DNA from: Salinimicrobium terrae DSM 17865 | Lineage (GTDB): Bacteria; Bacteroidota; Bacteroidia; Flavobacteriales; Flavobacteriaceae | Assembly: GCF_000424665.1 (NCBI RefSeq) | Contig: NZ_KE384223.1 | Span: forward strand, 1-64,000 | Length of the DNA stretch: 64,000 nt | Direction: 5' to 3' | In this document: positions 7,927 through 16,414 of the stretch, piece after piece | Layout of the letters: each line of letters opens with the position of its first letter | How positions within the stretch are numbered: the first letter of the stretch is position 1 | Made by a program: the position numbers and the translations under genes | The notes under the pieces: model-generated | What the model was told of the DNA's origin: nothing | Database searches by the model: none | Seen by the model: the letters and a program-made list of their open reading frames with translations, nothing else

Positions 7927-8466
7927 TTAGCAATTCTCAGTGGATTCGGCCGTAGTCGTATCCGACTTTATTGCGGTTTGGTTATAATGTGAATTTATTC
8001 CATTGTTCAGGTGTTCTTTAAAACTCCTTAGTAAGTTATTTTCCTCATTTCTGATTATGTTCAGGTAAACAAAAATTGTTAGGGGAAAAATTATTAGAGT
8101 GATTAAGAATATTTGGAATTCTGTTTTCATTATTATTTGAAGAACCAGAACCATCAACGGTAAAACAATCGATAGAATAGCCAGGAAATACTTGCTTCTT
8201 GTTTTCAATTGAATTTTTGTTTTTGACTCCTCTATTTCAGTCACTTTTCCATAAAATATAATGTCACTTTTGGTGTTTGGATGTTGCACGTCAAACAGCA
8301 AGTTGGTCCCGATGGAAAAATTCATACTTATCACAAAACTATTGTCAGTCAACCATTTGAGATGGAATTTTCTCTCTCCGCGATCCATTATTTTTTTTAA
8401 ATCTGTGGGTTTGATTTCTACACCGAGATTTTCAATTCTGGATTCATAAAGCGACCGAAATTTCAT
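7927..8466 (-). CDS. Two-helix membrane protein of unknown function
   Basis: The 179-residue protein has an N-terminal cytoplasmic-type domain (1-95) with beta strands such as FHLKWLTDNSFVISMNFS. Two adjacent membrane helices follow (about 96-112 and 117-137), then a charged tail. I do not recognise a family. It precedes the YwqK-like lipoprotein gene with a 12-nt gap on the same strand, so a joint role is possible but unproven. The ATG at 8466 is the only good start. Confidence 0.65.
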   Translation of the reverse strand: MKFRSLYESRIENLGVEIKPTDLKKIMDRGERKFHLKWLTDNSFVISMNFSIGTNLLFDVQHPNTKSDIIFYGKVTEIEESKTKIQLKTRSKYFLAILSIVLPLMVLVLQIIMKTEFQIFLITLIIFPLTIFVYLNIIRNEENNLLRSFKEHLNNGINSHYNQTAIKSDTTTAESTENC

Positions 8467-8479
8467 TTTATATTCTGAA

Positions 8480-8583
8480 AGTAGCAGCAGGTTCTTCCAG
8501 CTAAATTAATTTTTATTTTTTAAAGCTTTTACAGGAGGCTAAAAATATACCCATTCAAAACAAGAGGCTTCTAAAATGTCATT
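8480..8583. repeat. Dispersed repeat, diverged copy C
   Basis: It shares with copies A and B the order AGCAGCAGG-TTCTTCC-AGCT hairpin, AT-rich centre, TTACAGG, ATTCAAAA, GAGGCTT and AAAATGTCATT, but with many substitutions and small indels. It again lies just past the 3' end of a minus-strand gene (stop at 8647). Confidence 0.55.
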
Positions 8584-8646
8584 CCGATAGGGATTCCGTT
8601 GAAAATTACCCGGATAGGGGAACGGGTTAAAATTCTCAATTCTGCC

Positions 8647-9177
8647 TCATTCCTTATTCGTAACATAATATTGGACATTTACAAGTTTATAGGAGTCGAT
8701 ACTTACGACATCCAGGGATTCCTGCTGATCATAAGTCAGGATACAACTTGAATTGGCAGCAATTTCATAACAGGGTACTGAGGCATTGTTAGAAAAACTA
8801 CTTTTTGTTTGAAGTCCGTCTACATCCATAGTTAGCATCGGTACTCCCGAAACAGCGTGATCATTAGGATTGGTTAGCTTGATTTCAAATTGCAACCTGG
8901 AGGTATTGTTTCCAGTATCAGGTGTAAACTCAAACTTCAAAACTTCGTATGAAAAATCTTCTAGTTTGGGCGGTTCAATTTGTGTAGGTTCTGTGGGTTC
9001 GGGAGTGTTACAGGAAACTTTTTGGGTGACGTCATAGCTGTAAGATTGACCGTTCACGTAATAAAATTGAGGGATAGTAATGGTTTTCATGCAATCCTCA
9101 TCACTGTCATCTGAAGAGCATCCAAACAATAAAACTGCAGTTAAAAACAGTACAGGAAATTTCAATATTTTCTTCAT
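8647..9177 (-). CDS. Hypothetical lipoprotein
   Basis: A 176-residue protein with a typical lipoprotein signal (LTAVLLFGC, Cys20) followed by an acidic Ser/Asp tether (SSDDSDEDC), as seen in surface-exported Bacteroidota lipoproteins. The rest is beta-rich, with four further Cys that could form disulfides. No family is recognised. It is preceded by an AT-rich gene-free stretch (9178-9437) that holds a strong terminator but no convincing gene. Confidence 0.75.
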   Translation of the reverse strand: MKKILKFPVLFLTAVLLFGCSSDDSDEDCMKTITIPQFYYVNGQSYSYDVTQKVSCNTPEPTEPTQIEPPKLEDFSYEVLKFEFTPDTGNNTSRLQFEIKLTNPNDHAVSGVPMLTMDVDGLQTKSSFSNNASVPCYEIAANSSCILTYDQQESLDVVSIDSYKLVNVQYYVTNKE

Positions 9178-9385
9178 TTATGAGGTGTGTTAATTACAAT
9201 TATCCAAAAATAACCTTGCGGCGGGTGAAGTTTACTCAGGTGTAGGGAAAATAAAATTATTAAAAAACCTGGCATCTTCGGCATATTTTTTTTACCATAT
9301 CTGAAATTTTTTTGGAAGATTTTTTTGATTAAAGAAATGGAAAAAAATAATTTAAGCTTGTCTGCAAACAATCACTCTTAGTAGA

Positions 9386-9429
9386 TAAAAAAGCCCCTCC
9401 AAAAGAAGGGGCTTAAAAATGTCATTTTT
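9386..9429. terminator. Strong hairpin terminator with AAAAATGTCATTTTT palindrome
   Basis: AAGCCCCT (9391-9398) and AGGGGCTT (9407-9414) form a perfect 8-bp stem with an 8-nt loop. The A run at 9387-9392 gives the U-tract for minus-strand transcripts. The perfect palindrome AAAAATGTCATTTTT (9415-9429) lies between this hairpin and the M13 peptidase stop codon, which it probably serves. Confidence 0.85.
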
Positions 9430-9437
9430 GAAAGGCC

Positions 9438-11501
9438 TTACCAGATCTTCACCCGGTTTTCAGGTTCTACGTACATTGGGTCACCGGGTTGAATATCGAA
9501 TGCGGTGTAAAAAGCGTCGATGTTCTGTAACGGTACGTAAGCACGATATTGTCCCGGAGAATGCGGATCTGTTTTGATCTTATTTCTCAAGGCTTCTTCT
9601 CTCATCTTCGTTCTCCAAACGGTAGCCCAGCTCATAAAGAACCGCTGCTCTGGAGTGAAACCGTCAATCTCACCAGGGTTTCCATGTTCATCAAGGTGAA
9701 TTTGAAGTCCGTCATAAGCGGCACTTACTCCTCCAAGATCTCCGATGTTCTCTCCTAAAGTGAATTTTCCGTTAATGTAAACTGAGTCAAGTACTTCGAT
9801 AGCGCTGTACTGATCGGCCAGTCTTCCGCCAAGGGTTTCGAACTGCTCTAAATCCTTTTCACTCCACCAGTTGTTCAGGTTTCCGTCGGCATCAAAACGT
9901 GAACCGCTGTCATCAAATCCGTGAGAGATTTCGTGACCAATTACGGCTCCAATTCCGCCGTAATTCACAGCAGCATCGGCTTTATAATCGTAAAATGGCG
10001 GCTGAAGAATAGCTGCGGGGAATACGATCTCGTTATAAAGCGGATTGTAATAAGCGTTCACGATTTGTGGGGCCATAAACCATTCGCTCTTGTCTACAGG
10101 TTTTCCAAGTTCTGCTATGCTTTCCTCTACATTCCATTTTGCGGCATTAAGCATGTTCTGGAAATAAGAACCACCATCTGCAGGTTCTTTGATATCTACG
10201 CTGCTGTAGTCTTTCCACTCATCGGGATATCCTACTTTAATCTTTGTAGTTGCTAATTTCTGCTTCGCTTTCACCTTGGTGCTGTCGCTCATCCAGGTAA
10301 GCATTTCAATTCGGTTTTCGAATGCCTGTACCACGTTTTCGATCATTTCTTCAGCTTTCTGCTTGGCTTCAGCAGGGAAATGTTCTTCTACATACAATTT
10401 ACCCAGGGCTTCCCCAATTGTACTGTTGATTGTTGCAAGGGCGCGCTCATTCCGTGGTAATTGTTTTTGTGCACCGCGAAGGGTTTTTTCATAAAAATCC
10501 CAGTTCGCATCCTCGATCTCGGTAGTAAGCATTCCTGCCGCATCATTGAAAAGTGACCATCGCAAATACTCTTTCCACTCCTCTACATTCTGAGAAGCGA
10601 AAGTCTCCTGAACCGTTTCCATATAACGCGGCTGACTCACAATGATCGTATCCACATTGGGAGCACCAACAGATTCAAAATACCTGTTCCAGTCAACTGC
10701 AGGAACTTTATTCTGAAGTTCGGCAACGGTCATTGGATTATAGGTATTACGGGCATCACGACGCTCAACTTTGTCCAGCATTGGCTGCGCAAGGGTGGTC
10801 TCGAATTCAAGAATAGTCTGCGCTTTTTCTGCTGCCTCTTCTTCAGAATCTCCAAGAAACTGGAGCATCCTGGTCACATGTGCAACATACTTTTCACGTT
10901 TCTCTTCTGAATCTGCATCTTCAGCAACGTAATAATCCCTGTCTGGCAGGCCAAGACCACCAGGTCCAAGATAAGCAGCATTCATGTTGGAATTTTTGGC
11001 ATCGGCACCTACGCCAAAGCTGAAAAATCCGCCGCCGCCATACATTTGCATCTCCTGAAGATATTCCTGAACATCTTCTTTGGTTTCTATTGCTGCGATC
11101 TTGTCGAGGTAAGGACGAATAGGTTCGATTCCCTGCTCGTTACGCGCCACAGTGTCCATAATAGTTTTGTACAGATATACAGCTTTTGCCTGATCGCTGT
11201 TCCCGTCCAGGCTGTCGCTGTTTGCCGCAGCTTCAAGAAGCGCAAGGGCATCGGCATCTGTTTTTTCGCGGAGTTCATTAAAACTTCCCCATGTTGTTTT
11301 GTCTTCGGGAATCTCATTAGTGTCCAGCCAGCGGCCGTTCACATACCTGAAGAAATCTTCCCCGGGGGCCACAGTAGTGTCCATATAGGCAAGATTGATC
11401 CCGCGTGGTTCTTCGGCTTCAACTTCCTTGTCATTCTTACACCCGGTGAAAACCGCTGTTGCTAAAAGAGAAAGAAGAAAACCTTTACTAATTCTGTTCA
11501 T
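9438..11501 (-). CDS. M13-family (neprilysin/PepO-like) zinc metallopeptidase lipoprotein
   Basis: The 687-residue protein has a lipoprotein signal (LLATAVFTGC, Cys21). The M13 N-terminal domain follows, and the catalytic domain contains the zinc motif HEISH in GHEISHGFDDSG (about residue 522). The third-ligand segment is ENIGDLGGVSAAYDG. NAYYNP and the C-terminal PGDPMYVEPENRVKIW are also family hallmarks. These enzymes cleave oligopeptides of limited size, here probably in the periplasm or at the outer membrane. Length and motifs are complete. The gene is single, with a strong terminator 9 nt after the stop. Confidence 0.95.
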   Translation of the reverse strand: MNRISKGFLLSLLATAVFTGCKNDKEVEAEEPRGINLAYMDTTVAPGEDFFRYVNGRWLDTNEIPEDKTTWGSFNELREKTDADALALLEAAANSDSLDGNSDQAKAVYLYKTIMDTVARNEQGIEPIRPYLDKIAAIETKEDVQEYLQEMQMYGGGGFFSFGVGADAKNSNMNAAYLGPGGLGLPDRDYYVAEDADSEEKREKYVAHVTRMLQFLGDSEEEAAEKAQTILEFETTLAQPMLDKVERRDARNTYNPMTVAELQNKVPAVDWNRYFESVGAPNVDTIIVSQPRYMETVQETFASQNVEEWKEYLRWSLFNDAAGMLTTEIEDANWDFYEKTLRGAQKQLPRNERALATINSTIGEALGKLYVEEHFPAEAKQKAEEMIENVVQAFENRIEMLTWMSDSTKVKAKQKLATTKIKVGYPDEWKDYSSVDIKEPADGGSYFQNMLNAAKWNVEESIAELGKPVDKSEWFMAPQIVNAYYNPLYNEIVFPAAILQPPFYDYKADAAVNYGGIGAVIGHEISHGFDDSGSRFDADGNLNNWWSEKDLEQFETLGGRLADQYSAIEVLDSVYINGKFTLGENIGDLGGVSAAYDGLQIHLDEHGNPGEIDGFTPEQRFFMSWATVWRTKMREEALRNKIKTDPHSPGQYRAYVPLQNIDAFYTAFDIQPGDPMYVEPENRVKIW

Positions 11502-11572
11502 ATATTTGTTAAATTTTAATTGTGGCGAAAATTAGTGAAAAGGAATGACTTTACCACCTAAGCCACAGTTGC

Positions 11573-12067
11573 TTATTTAGATTTTAAATGAGAAATAAAT
11601 TCCTTGTCAAAATCTGCTTTTAGAGAGGTGACTGCATCTACGTTTGCATTGGGAATGGCAATGGAAAGCACGTAGTGTTTTATTTTCCAGTTTCCGTCCT
11701 CCTTTACCACTACGCCACTCCCGCGGCAAATGCCCATTTGGGTGTCCAGCAGTTCGTCATACCACGCGATATCTCCCTCTTTGGAAAAGAAAATATTACG
11801 GTCCAAAGTTGAAAAGCTCCAGGCTTTCCCACGGTCAAAATAAGGTTTTGCCCACTCCATGAATTCCTGTTTGTTCCAGTTCTCGGTAGGGTCTGTTCCA
11901 ATAAAAACCGATTCATCTGCCATTAAGCTGAAGTATTCATCATAATTAGCTTCGGCGGCGGCTTTATGCCACTCTTCGAGAAGACGGTTTACGCGAGGCT
12001 CTTCAGCCTGACCGAAGGCGAAGCCCCCGACAAGAAGCAGGAGGGCCAAAAAAGGGATTTTTTGCAT
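11573..12067 (-). CDS. Exported SnoaL/NTF2-like protein
   Basis: The 164-residue protein has a signal peptide ending at FAFGQ (about residue 20), then a single NTF2-like cone-barrel domain with the order LLEEWHKAAAEANYDEYFSLMADESVFIGTDP... and NWKIKHYVLSIAIPN. This matches SnoaL-like/DUF4440-type proteins. No catalytic residue pattern allows an activity call. It lies upstream of the M13 peptidase gene on the same strand with a 71-nt gap and may be read together with it. Confidence 0.85.
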   Translation of the reverse strand: MQKIPFLALLLLVGGFAFGQAEEPRVNRLLEEWHKAAAEANYDEYFSLMADESVFIGTDPTENWNKQEFMEWAKPYFDRGKAWSFSTLDRNIFFSKEGDIAWYDELLDTQMGICRGSGVVVKEDGNWKIKHYVLSIAIPNANVDAVTSLKADFDKEFISHLKSK

Positions 12068-12189
12068 GTGTTTTGATTTTTAGGAAAGATAAGGAATTTT
12101 GAAAGTCGTTAGTTGGGAGCCTGTAGTTGTTAGTCAATAGTCTGTAGTTGATAGACCGGTGACGGTGCATGTTTATTGTTCAGCATATA

Positions 12190-12330
12190 ATCATTGGGCT
12201 AAAGCCCTTTTCTTTTGACAAACCCTTTATCCCCCACCTGAAGGTGTGGCAATTCATCTTCCTTTCCACCTTTAAAGGATATTCTAAGGATACGACGAAC
12301 ATAAAATTACCTTCGGTTTTAGCCGGAGGA
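12190..12330. repeat. REP-like hairpin cluster
   Basis: Three compact hairpins lie in a gene-free stretch: GGGCTAAAGCCC (12196-12207), CACCTGAAGGTG (12235-12246) and CCTTCGG...CCGGAGG (12310-12329, 7 bp with one G-U). Such GC-rich palindromes in AT-rich spacers are typical of REP elements mobilised by RAYT transposases in Bacteroidota; no RAYT gene is in the window. Degenerate GTAGTTGTTAG-type short repeats precede it (12100-12160). Nothing else is seen in 12068-12441. Confidence 0.5.
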
Positions 12331-12441
12331 TTGATAAAGTAACCAAAAAGGCTTTTAGGTCAAACTGAGCCAACTTGGAACTTCAAATCTTGTAAGCTCT
12401 CTTATTACAAAATTTGACCTTTGGAAATTAAAATCCTATAG

Positions 12442-13956
12442 TTATTCCTCACCTGTATCCAGTGCGACGAAGCTTTTGATCGCAGCATTGGGTTCAATAA
12501 TGTTGTGGCCGCTCCAAAATTCGGGGTTGTAGGCCTCAAATTTCTGGTACTCGAAATCTTCGGCTTCAGTAAGTTTTTCAAAAGAATCGGCCGGTATGGT
12601 CTCGCTCTCAAAAACTACCAGTTGCAGCTTATTTACCTGGCTAATCCTGAAGTTTAAATCCAGGTCCAGCTCATTTTGCTTGTTGCGGCCGGGCACGTGC
12701 TTATTTTTCTCAATAATAGTCAAAGGGCGATTGATTCCAACCGATTCTCCTGTTTCGCGCTCCATATAGCTCAGATTGTATTTCCCCGCTTCGTCCTTTA
12801 CAAAGAACATTTTGCCACGATAGACATCATCGGCCGTGCTTATACCAAAAAGACCGAATTTGCTAATTGGCTTTGTATTCTCATATTCCAGCCGGTGTAC
12901 CCCGTAATCTGTAGTACTCACGTAAATTTTTCCTTTAAAATCAGATCGCCATCTGGGGGTGAAATCGATCACATAAACTGTTTCATTGTTTATCCAGGCA
13001 TAGCCACTGAGTTGATATTTATATTTATTGGTCTTTTCAAAAAGGTTAAAAGTGAGATCTTCTTTCCAGAACATGCCATCCATTAGTCTCTTTACCCTTG
13101 AGTTCGAACCTTTTTGCAGGTTCTTTTTACTTTCGGCGAATTCTTTTTCTTTTTGTTCGGGAGTTTTTTCTTTCTTCTTCTCTTCTTTTACCACAAATTC
13201 CTCTTTCAATTCATCTTCATCGATCTTCACGCCAATAATTCCCGAACGCACCTTAAGATAGGAGCGGTCTTTAAGGGTATTCATAAAAAGGGAACTTAAG
13301 TGTTCTGTGAGTTGATCAAGAGATTGAGTGCTTTGTGGATTGTGAAGATTGGCGGCTTTAATGATGCGCAGTTGCTGGCTGTCGAAATTCCCATACATAT
13401 CGGCCAGGACTTCTTTATAAGAATCTGAAACTTTTGGGACCCTAACAGTAATTTGGTTCATAAGTGCCTGGTCAATTCCCGCGATAGTACTTTTATCTAC
13501 CTCAATATCAAATTTGCGTATGTAGCTAAAATCTGATTCTCTTAAAAAGATTCTCTTTTTGCTGTGATTGAAATTGTAATTGTTATTTATTTCCTCCTTT
13601 ACTTTTTTGATGATCTCTTTTGCTGAAAGATTTTTATTTGAAAGGAATACCTCGGGCAACTCGATTGAAGCAGGTTTCAGGAAAATTATTCCTTCTGAAA
13701 TTTCTGTGGGTGCGATCTGAATTAGTTCATATCCCAGGGAAGAAATCTTTATCAATTTCGGAAGTTTTTCTTTTTCGGGATTATAGCTGAAGTAGCCTTC
13801 TTCATTGGTAACGAGTCCGCGGTTTTCAGCAAAGATTACATTTGCGTAAGGAATGGGTTGTTTTGTGGATGCATCCAATACCCGCGCTTTTATTTCCTGG
13901 GCTTGTAAAAAATCTGCCTGTAGGAGAAGAAAAAAGAAAAGAAAGATTCTCATCAT
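12442..13956 (-). CDS. Exported CarboxypepD_reg-like protein, unknown function
   Basis: A 504-residue protein with a signal peptide (FFFLLLQADFLQAQ) and an N-terminal carboxypeptidase-regulatory-like domain (about 22-100: VLDASTKQPIPYANV...GLVTNEEGYFSY). A long region follows that resembles the periplasmic part of DUF5686-type proteins but lacks a clear beta-barrel. Residues about 255-290 are a very Lys/Glu-rich segment. It probably acts in the cell envelope. The ATG pair at the start (MM) leaves a one-residue ambiguity. It is divergently arranged with the FAD/Rieske oxidoreductase. Confidence 0.8.
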   Translation of the reverse strand: MMRIFLFFFLLLQADFLQAQEIKARVLDASTKQPIPYANVIFAENRGLVTNEEGYFSYNPEKEKLPKLIKISSLGYELIQIAPTEISEGIIFLKPASIELPEVFLSNKNLSAKEIIKKVKEEINNNYNFNHSKKRIFLRESDFSYIRKFDIEVDKSTIAGIDQALMNQITVRVPKVSDSYKEVLADMYGNFDSQQLRIIKAANLHNPQSTQSLDQLTEHLSSLFMNTLKDRSYLKVRSGIIGVKIDEDELKEEFVVKEEKKKEKTPEQKEKEFAESKKNLQKGSNSRVKRLMDGMFWKEDLTFNLFEKTNKYKYQLSGYAWINNETVYVIDFTPRWRSDFKGKIYVSTTDYGVHRLEYENTKPISKFGLFGISTADDVYRGKMFFVKDEAGKYNLSYMERETGESVGINRPLTIIEKNKHVPGRNKQNELDLDLNFRISQVNKLQLVVFESETIPADSFEKLTEAEDFEYQKFEAYNPEFWSGHNIIEPNAAIKSFVALDTGEE

Positions 13957-14047
13957 GAATGTTTAGTTTTTAAGACGAACTTCTTTTAAAATTGTTACAC
14001 TATTTCTTCTATTGGTCAAGGATTAACAAAAAACTAACGCAAACGAC

Positions 14048-14079
14048 TTTGTCACTGCTGGTTACAATGATTAACTTTA
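14048..14079 (+). promoter_or_regulatory. Bacteroidota-type promoter before the FAD/Rieske gene
   Basis: TTTG (14048-14051), a 20-nt spacer and TAACTTTA (14072-14079) fit the -33/-7 consensus TTTG-N19-20-TAnnTTTG with one mismatch. They are 20 nt before the ATG. Confidence 0.55.
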
Positions 14080-14098
14080 AAAATAAACTACACCAGCT

Positions 14099-15610
14099 AT
14101 GTCTAGATCTATATGGAATTCTGTTGCGCCTAAAACCAATTTTCCCACCTTAAAAGAATCTCTCGTGGTAGATGTTGCCATTGTGGGAGGAGGTATAACC
14201 GGGATCACCAGCGCCTATTTACAGGCAAAATCCGGAAAAAAAGTAGCCGTGCTGGAAGCAGGGGAGGTGAGTGGCGGAACTTCGGGATATTCCACCGGGA
14301 ATTTGTATTCCATGATCGATAAGCGTCTCCACCATATACAAAGCAAGTGGGACAAGGAAACCGCAGGAGCCGTTGCCCGTTCCAGGACCGCTGCTGTAAA
14401 TCTGGTGGAAGAGCTGGTGAAGGAGCACAATATCGACTGTGATTTTAAACGGGTCCCGTGGTATCTCTTTAGCGAGAGCAACAAAAAGGATGAGACCATT
14501 GAGAAGGAAATTGCCGCGGCAAAAGATTATATGCTGCAGGTGGAAGAGGTGGATTACCTGCCATTGCCAATGCCGGTTAGCAAGGCGATAAAAGTTGAAA
14601 ATCAGGCGCAGTTCAATCCTTCAGCATTTGTAAGGGGACTGGCGCAGAAGGTAGATAGTACCAACTGCCGCATTTTTGAAAACTCTCCTGTGTATCACAT
14701 AGAGAAGGAAGAGGAACTTACGTTATCCACACCGCAGGGAACAGTGACTGCCAAAAAGGTCATTTTAGCGACTCATTCCCCAAAAGGAATTTATGCAGTA
14801 CAAACTGCTATTTATCCATACCGGGAATACGCCATGGCCGCAAAACTGAAGTCCGGAGATTTTCCTGACGGAATCTTCTGGGATACCGAAGCCGACTTTC
14901 ATACTTCCATGAGGACCTATAGAAGTAACGGGGAGAATTACGTACTTATGCTGGGAGGGCACCACAAGGTAGGACAGGAAGATGACTATTCCAGGTTCTA
15001 TGACAAGCTGGAGAAGAACATCAGGAAGTATTTTGATGTTTCTTCCATAGATTACAAATGGAGTGCTCAGCATTACAAACCCGCCGACGGATTACCTTAT
15101 ATTGGTGAAAGTATTGATGAAAATATCTATTTCGCCACCGGATTTTCTACAGATGGATTGACTTACGGAGTTCTCTCGGCTATGATCTTCAACGATCTGT
15201 TCAACAACAGAGAGAATGAATGGGCAGAGTTATATAAGGCCAAAAGATTTAAACCGGTTAAATCTGCCAAAGAATACATCAAAGGAAGTTTAAATGTTGC
15301 CAAACAATACCTCAAAAATATTTCCGGAACTGCAGATGACGAGGCTTACAGTGAAATCCCTGCGGGGGAAGGAAAGGTGATAGATCACGGAACAGAGAAA
15401 TGGGCAGTATATCGCGACCAAAGCGGAGTTGTTCACTGCAGGTCGGCACTTTGTACCCACTTGCAATGTGTGGTAGACTGGAATGACGCCGAAAAATCCT
15501 GGGATTGTCCCTGCCACGGAAGCAGGTTTGAACCCACGGGGGAAGTGATCGAAGGACCAGCATTTAGTCCGCTTGCGCCTAAAGATCCTGCTTCGAGGAA
15601 TAAAGAGTGA
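14099..15610 (+). CDS. FAD-dependent oxidoreductase with C-terminal Rieske [2Fe-2S] domain
   Basis: The 503-residue protein begins with a DAO-type FAD-binding fold: dinucleotide motif GGGITG at 30-35 and [15 protein letters not shown] after it. The C-terminal 75 residues are a Rieske domain with cluster ligands in CTH (about 453-455) and CPCH (about 471-474), followed by GS. The fusion is a known family (DadA-like amine/glycine oxidase fold plus Rieske); the substrate is unknown. The Rieske centre probably passes electrons to or from the flavin. The gene is single and cytoplasmic, with a matching promoter upstream. Confidence 0.9.
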   Translation: MSRSIWNSVAPKTNFPTLKESLVVDVAIVGGGITGITSAYLQAKSGKKVAVLEAGEVSGGTSGYSTGNLYSMIDKRLHHIQSKWDKETAGAVARSRTAAVNLVEELVKEHNIDCDFKRVPWYLFSESNKKDETIEKEIAAAKDYMLQVEEVDYLPLPMPVSKAIKVENQAQFNPSAFVRGLAQKVDSTNCRIFENSPVYHIEKEEELTLSTPQGTVTAKKVILATHSPKGIYAVQTAIYPYREYAMAAKLKSGDFPDGIFWDTEADFHTSMRTYRSNGENYVLMLGGHHKVGQEDDYSRFYDKLEKNIRKYFDVSSIDYKWSAQHYKPADGLPYIGESIDENIYFATGFSTDGLTYGVLSAMIFNDLFNNRENEWAELYKAKRFKPVKSAKEYIKGSLNVAKQYLKNISGTADDEAYSEIPAGEGKVIDHGTEKWAVYRDQSGVVHCRSALCTHLQCVVDWNDAEKSWDCPCHGSRFEPTGEVIEGPAFSPLAPKDPASRNKE

Positions 15611-15719
15611 CCGGTGAGCAGTCATGGCTTATCAGGAGTGGGCAGTGTTCAGTCTTTAGTAGGCAGGCGTTTAAGAGTGTTAGCAGTGGAAAACCGTAAA
15701 CAGTAAACAGACGCTTTAT

Positions 15720-16295
15720 TTAAATCTCCCTCTCCCTGAAGAGCGGTATTGTTCCGGTACTGTCCGGCTGGAGGGATTCTTCAAATTCCTCATCCAGTTC
15801 CGTTTCAAAATTCTCCGGAGTTTTAAGAAAGAGTTCGTTTAGCTGTAGTTTAAAATTATCAAATTCTACAATAAGATCATTAGCGATTTTAAAGATCTCG
15901 TCCGGGTTTTTCTGTTTTTTGGTGGAGAGCTGGTGCAGCACCTGAGACTTTGTATAAAGAACATTAGTACGTGCTTCCACGGCCTTACTGCGAAGGGTAT
16001 CCGGGAGCGTGGTTTGAAGATTCTCCATGATCTGTACAAGATTGTTAGAAGAATTCATGATGTCCAGTCCTGTACTATTTTCCAGGTTTTGGATTTCATT
16101 TTGTGCAGTAGCATAAGCCAGCCATTCTCCTGCGACCTGTCTTGCTTCGGGCAATAGATTAACTGTACGGTTACTGTTATTTTCCAATCGGTCTGAAAAT
16201 GATCTTTCAGTTTGTACAGCAGGAACCTTTGCCTCCTGTTTTTCTGTACAGGAAAAGAAAGTGATAAATGAAATTAACAAAAAAATTCTTCTCAT
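15720..16295 (-). CDS. Hypothetical helical lipoprotein
   Basis: The 191-residue protein has a short lipoprotein signal (LLISFITFFSC, Cys16) followed by a mostly helical, Gln/Glu/Asn-rich domain and an acidic C-terminal segment (ELDEEFEESLQPD). Family not recognised. It sits between the FAD/Rieske gene and the threonine dehydrogenase gene, divergent from the latter. The 110 nt after its stop contain only degenerate CAGT-rich repeats. Confidence 0.7.
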   Translation of the reverse strand: MRRIFLLISFITFFSCTEKQEAKVPAVQTERSFSDRLENNSNRTVNLLPEARQVAGEWLAYATAQNEIQNLENSTGLDIMNSSNNLVQIMENLQTTLPDTLRSKAVEARTNVLYTKSQVLHQLSTKKQKNPDEIFKIANDLIVEFDNFKLQLNELFLKTPENFETELDEEFEESLQPDSTGTIPLFREREI

Positions 16296-16382
16296 TTTCT
16301 AAAGGTATGCTTTTAGGGCATTTTAATATCAGTAATGATCATGTTTTAAGACTGCGGAATTCCTCATCTTTCCCGAATTGAA

Positions 16383-16390
16383 TATCTTTG
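16383..16390 (+). promoter_or_regulatory. -7 box TATCTTTG for the SDR dehydrogenase gene
   Basis: An exact TAnnTTTG match lies 25 nt before the ATG at 16415; no clear -33 element is seen at the right distance. It overlaps the earlier possible start at 16388, which supports the downstream start. Confidence 0.5.
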
Positions 16391-16414
16391 CTTTTACTTA
16401 GAAACAGAACATTT

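Noticed and set aside
9174-9371. 65-codon minus-strand frame after the terminator region
   Set aside because: It is Lys/Phe/Ile-rich AT-driven sequence that runs into the lipoprotein start and shows no signal peptide or domain; more likely leader DNA.
12100-12160. GTAGTTGTTAG-type tandem repeats considered as a CRISPR-like or satellite array
   Set aside because: Units are irregular, short and without spacers; similar degenerate repeats occur at 15620-15710 and 21702-21735, so they look like common low-complexity spacer DNA.
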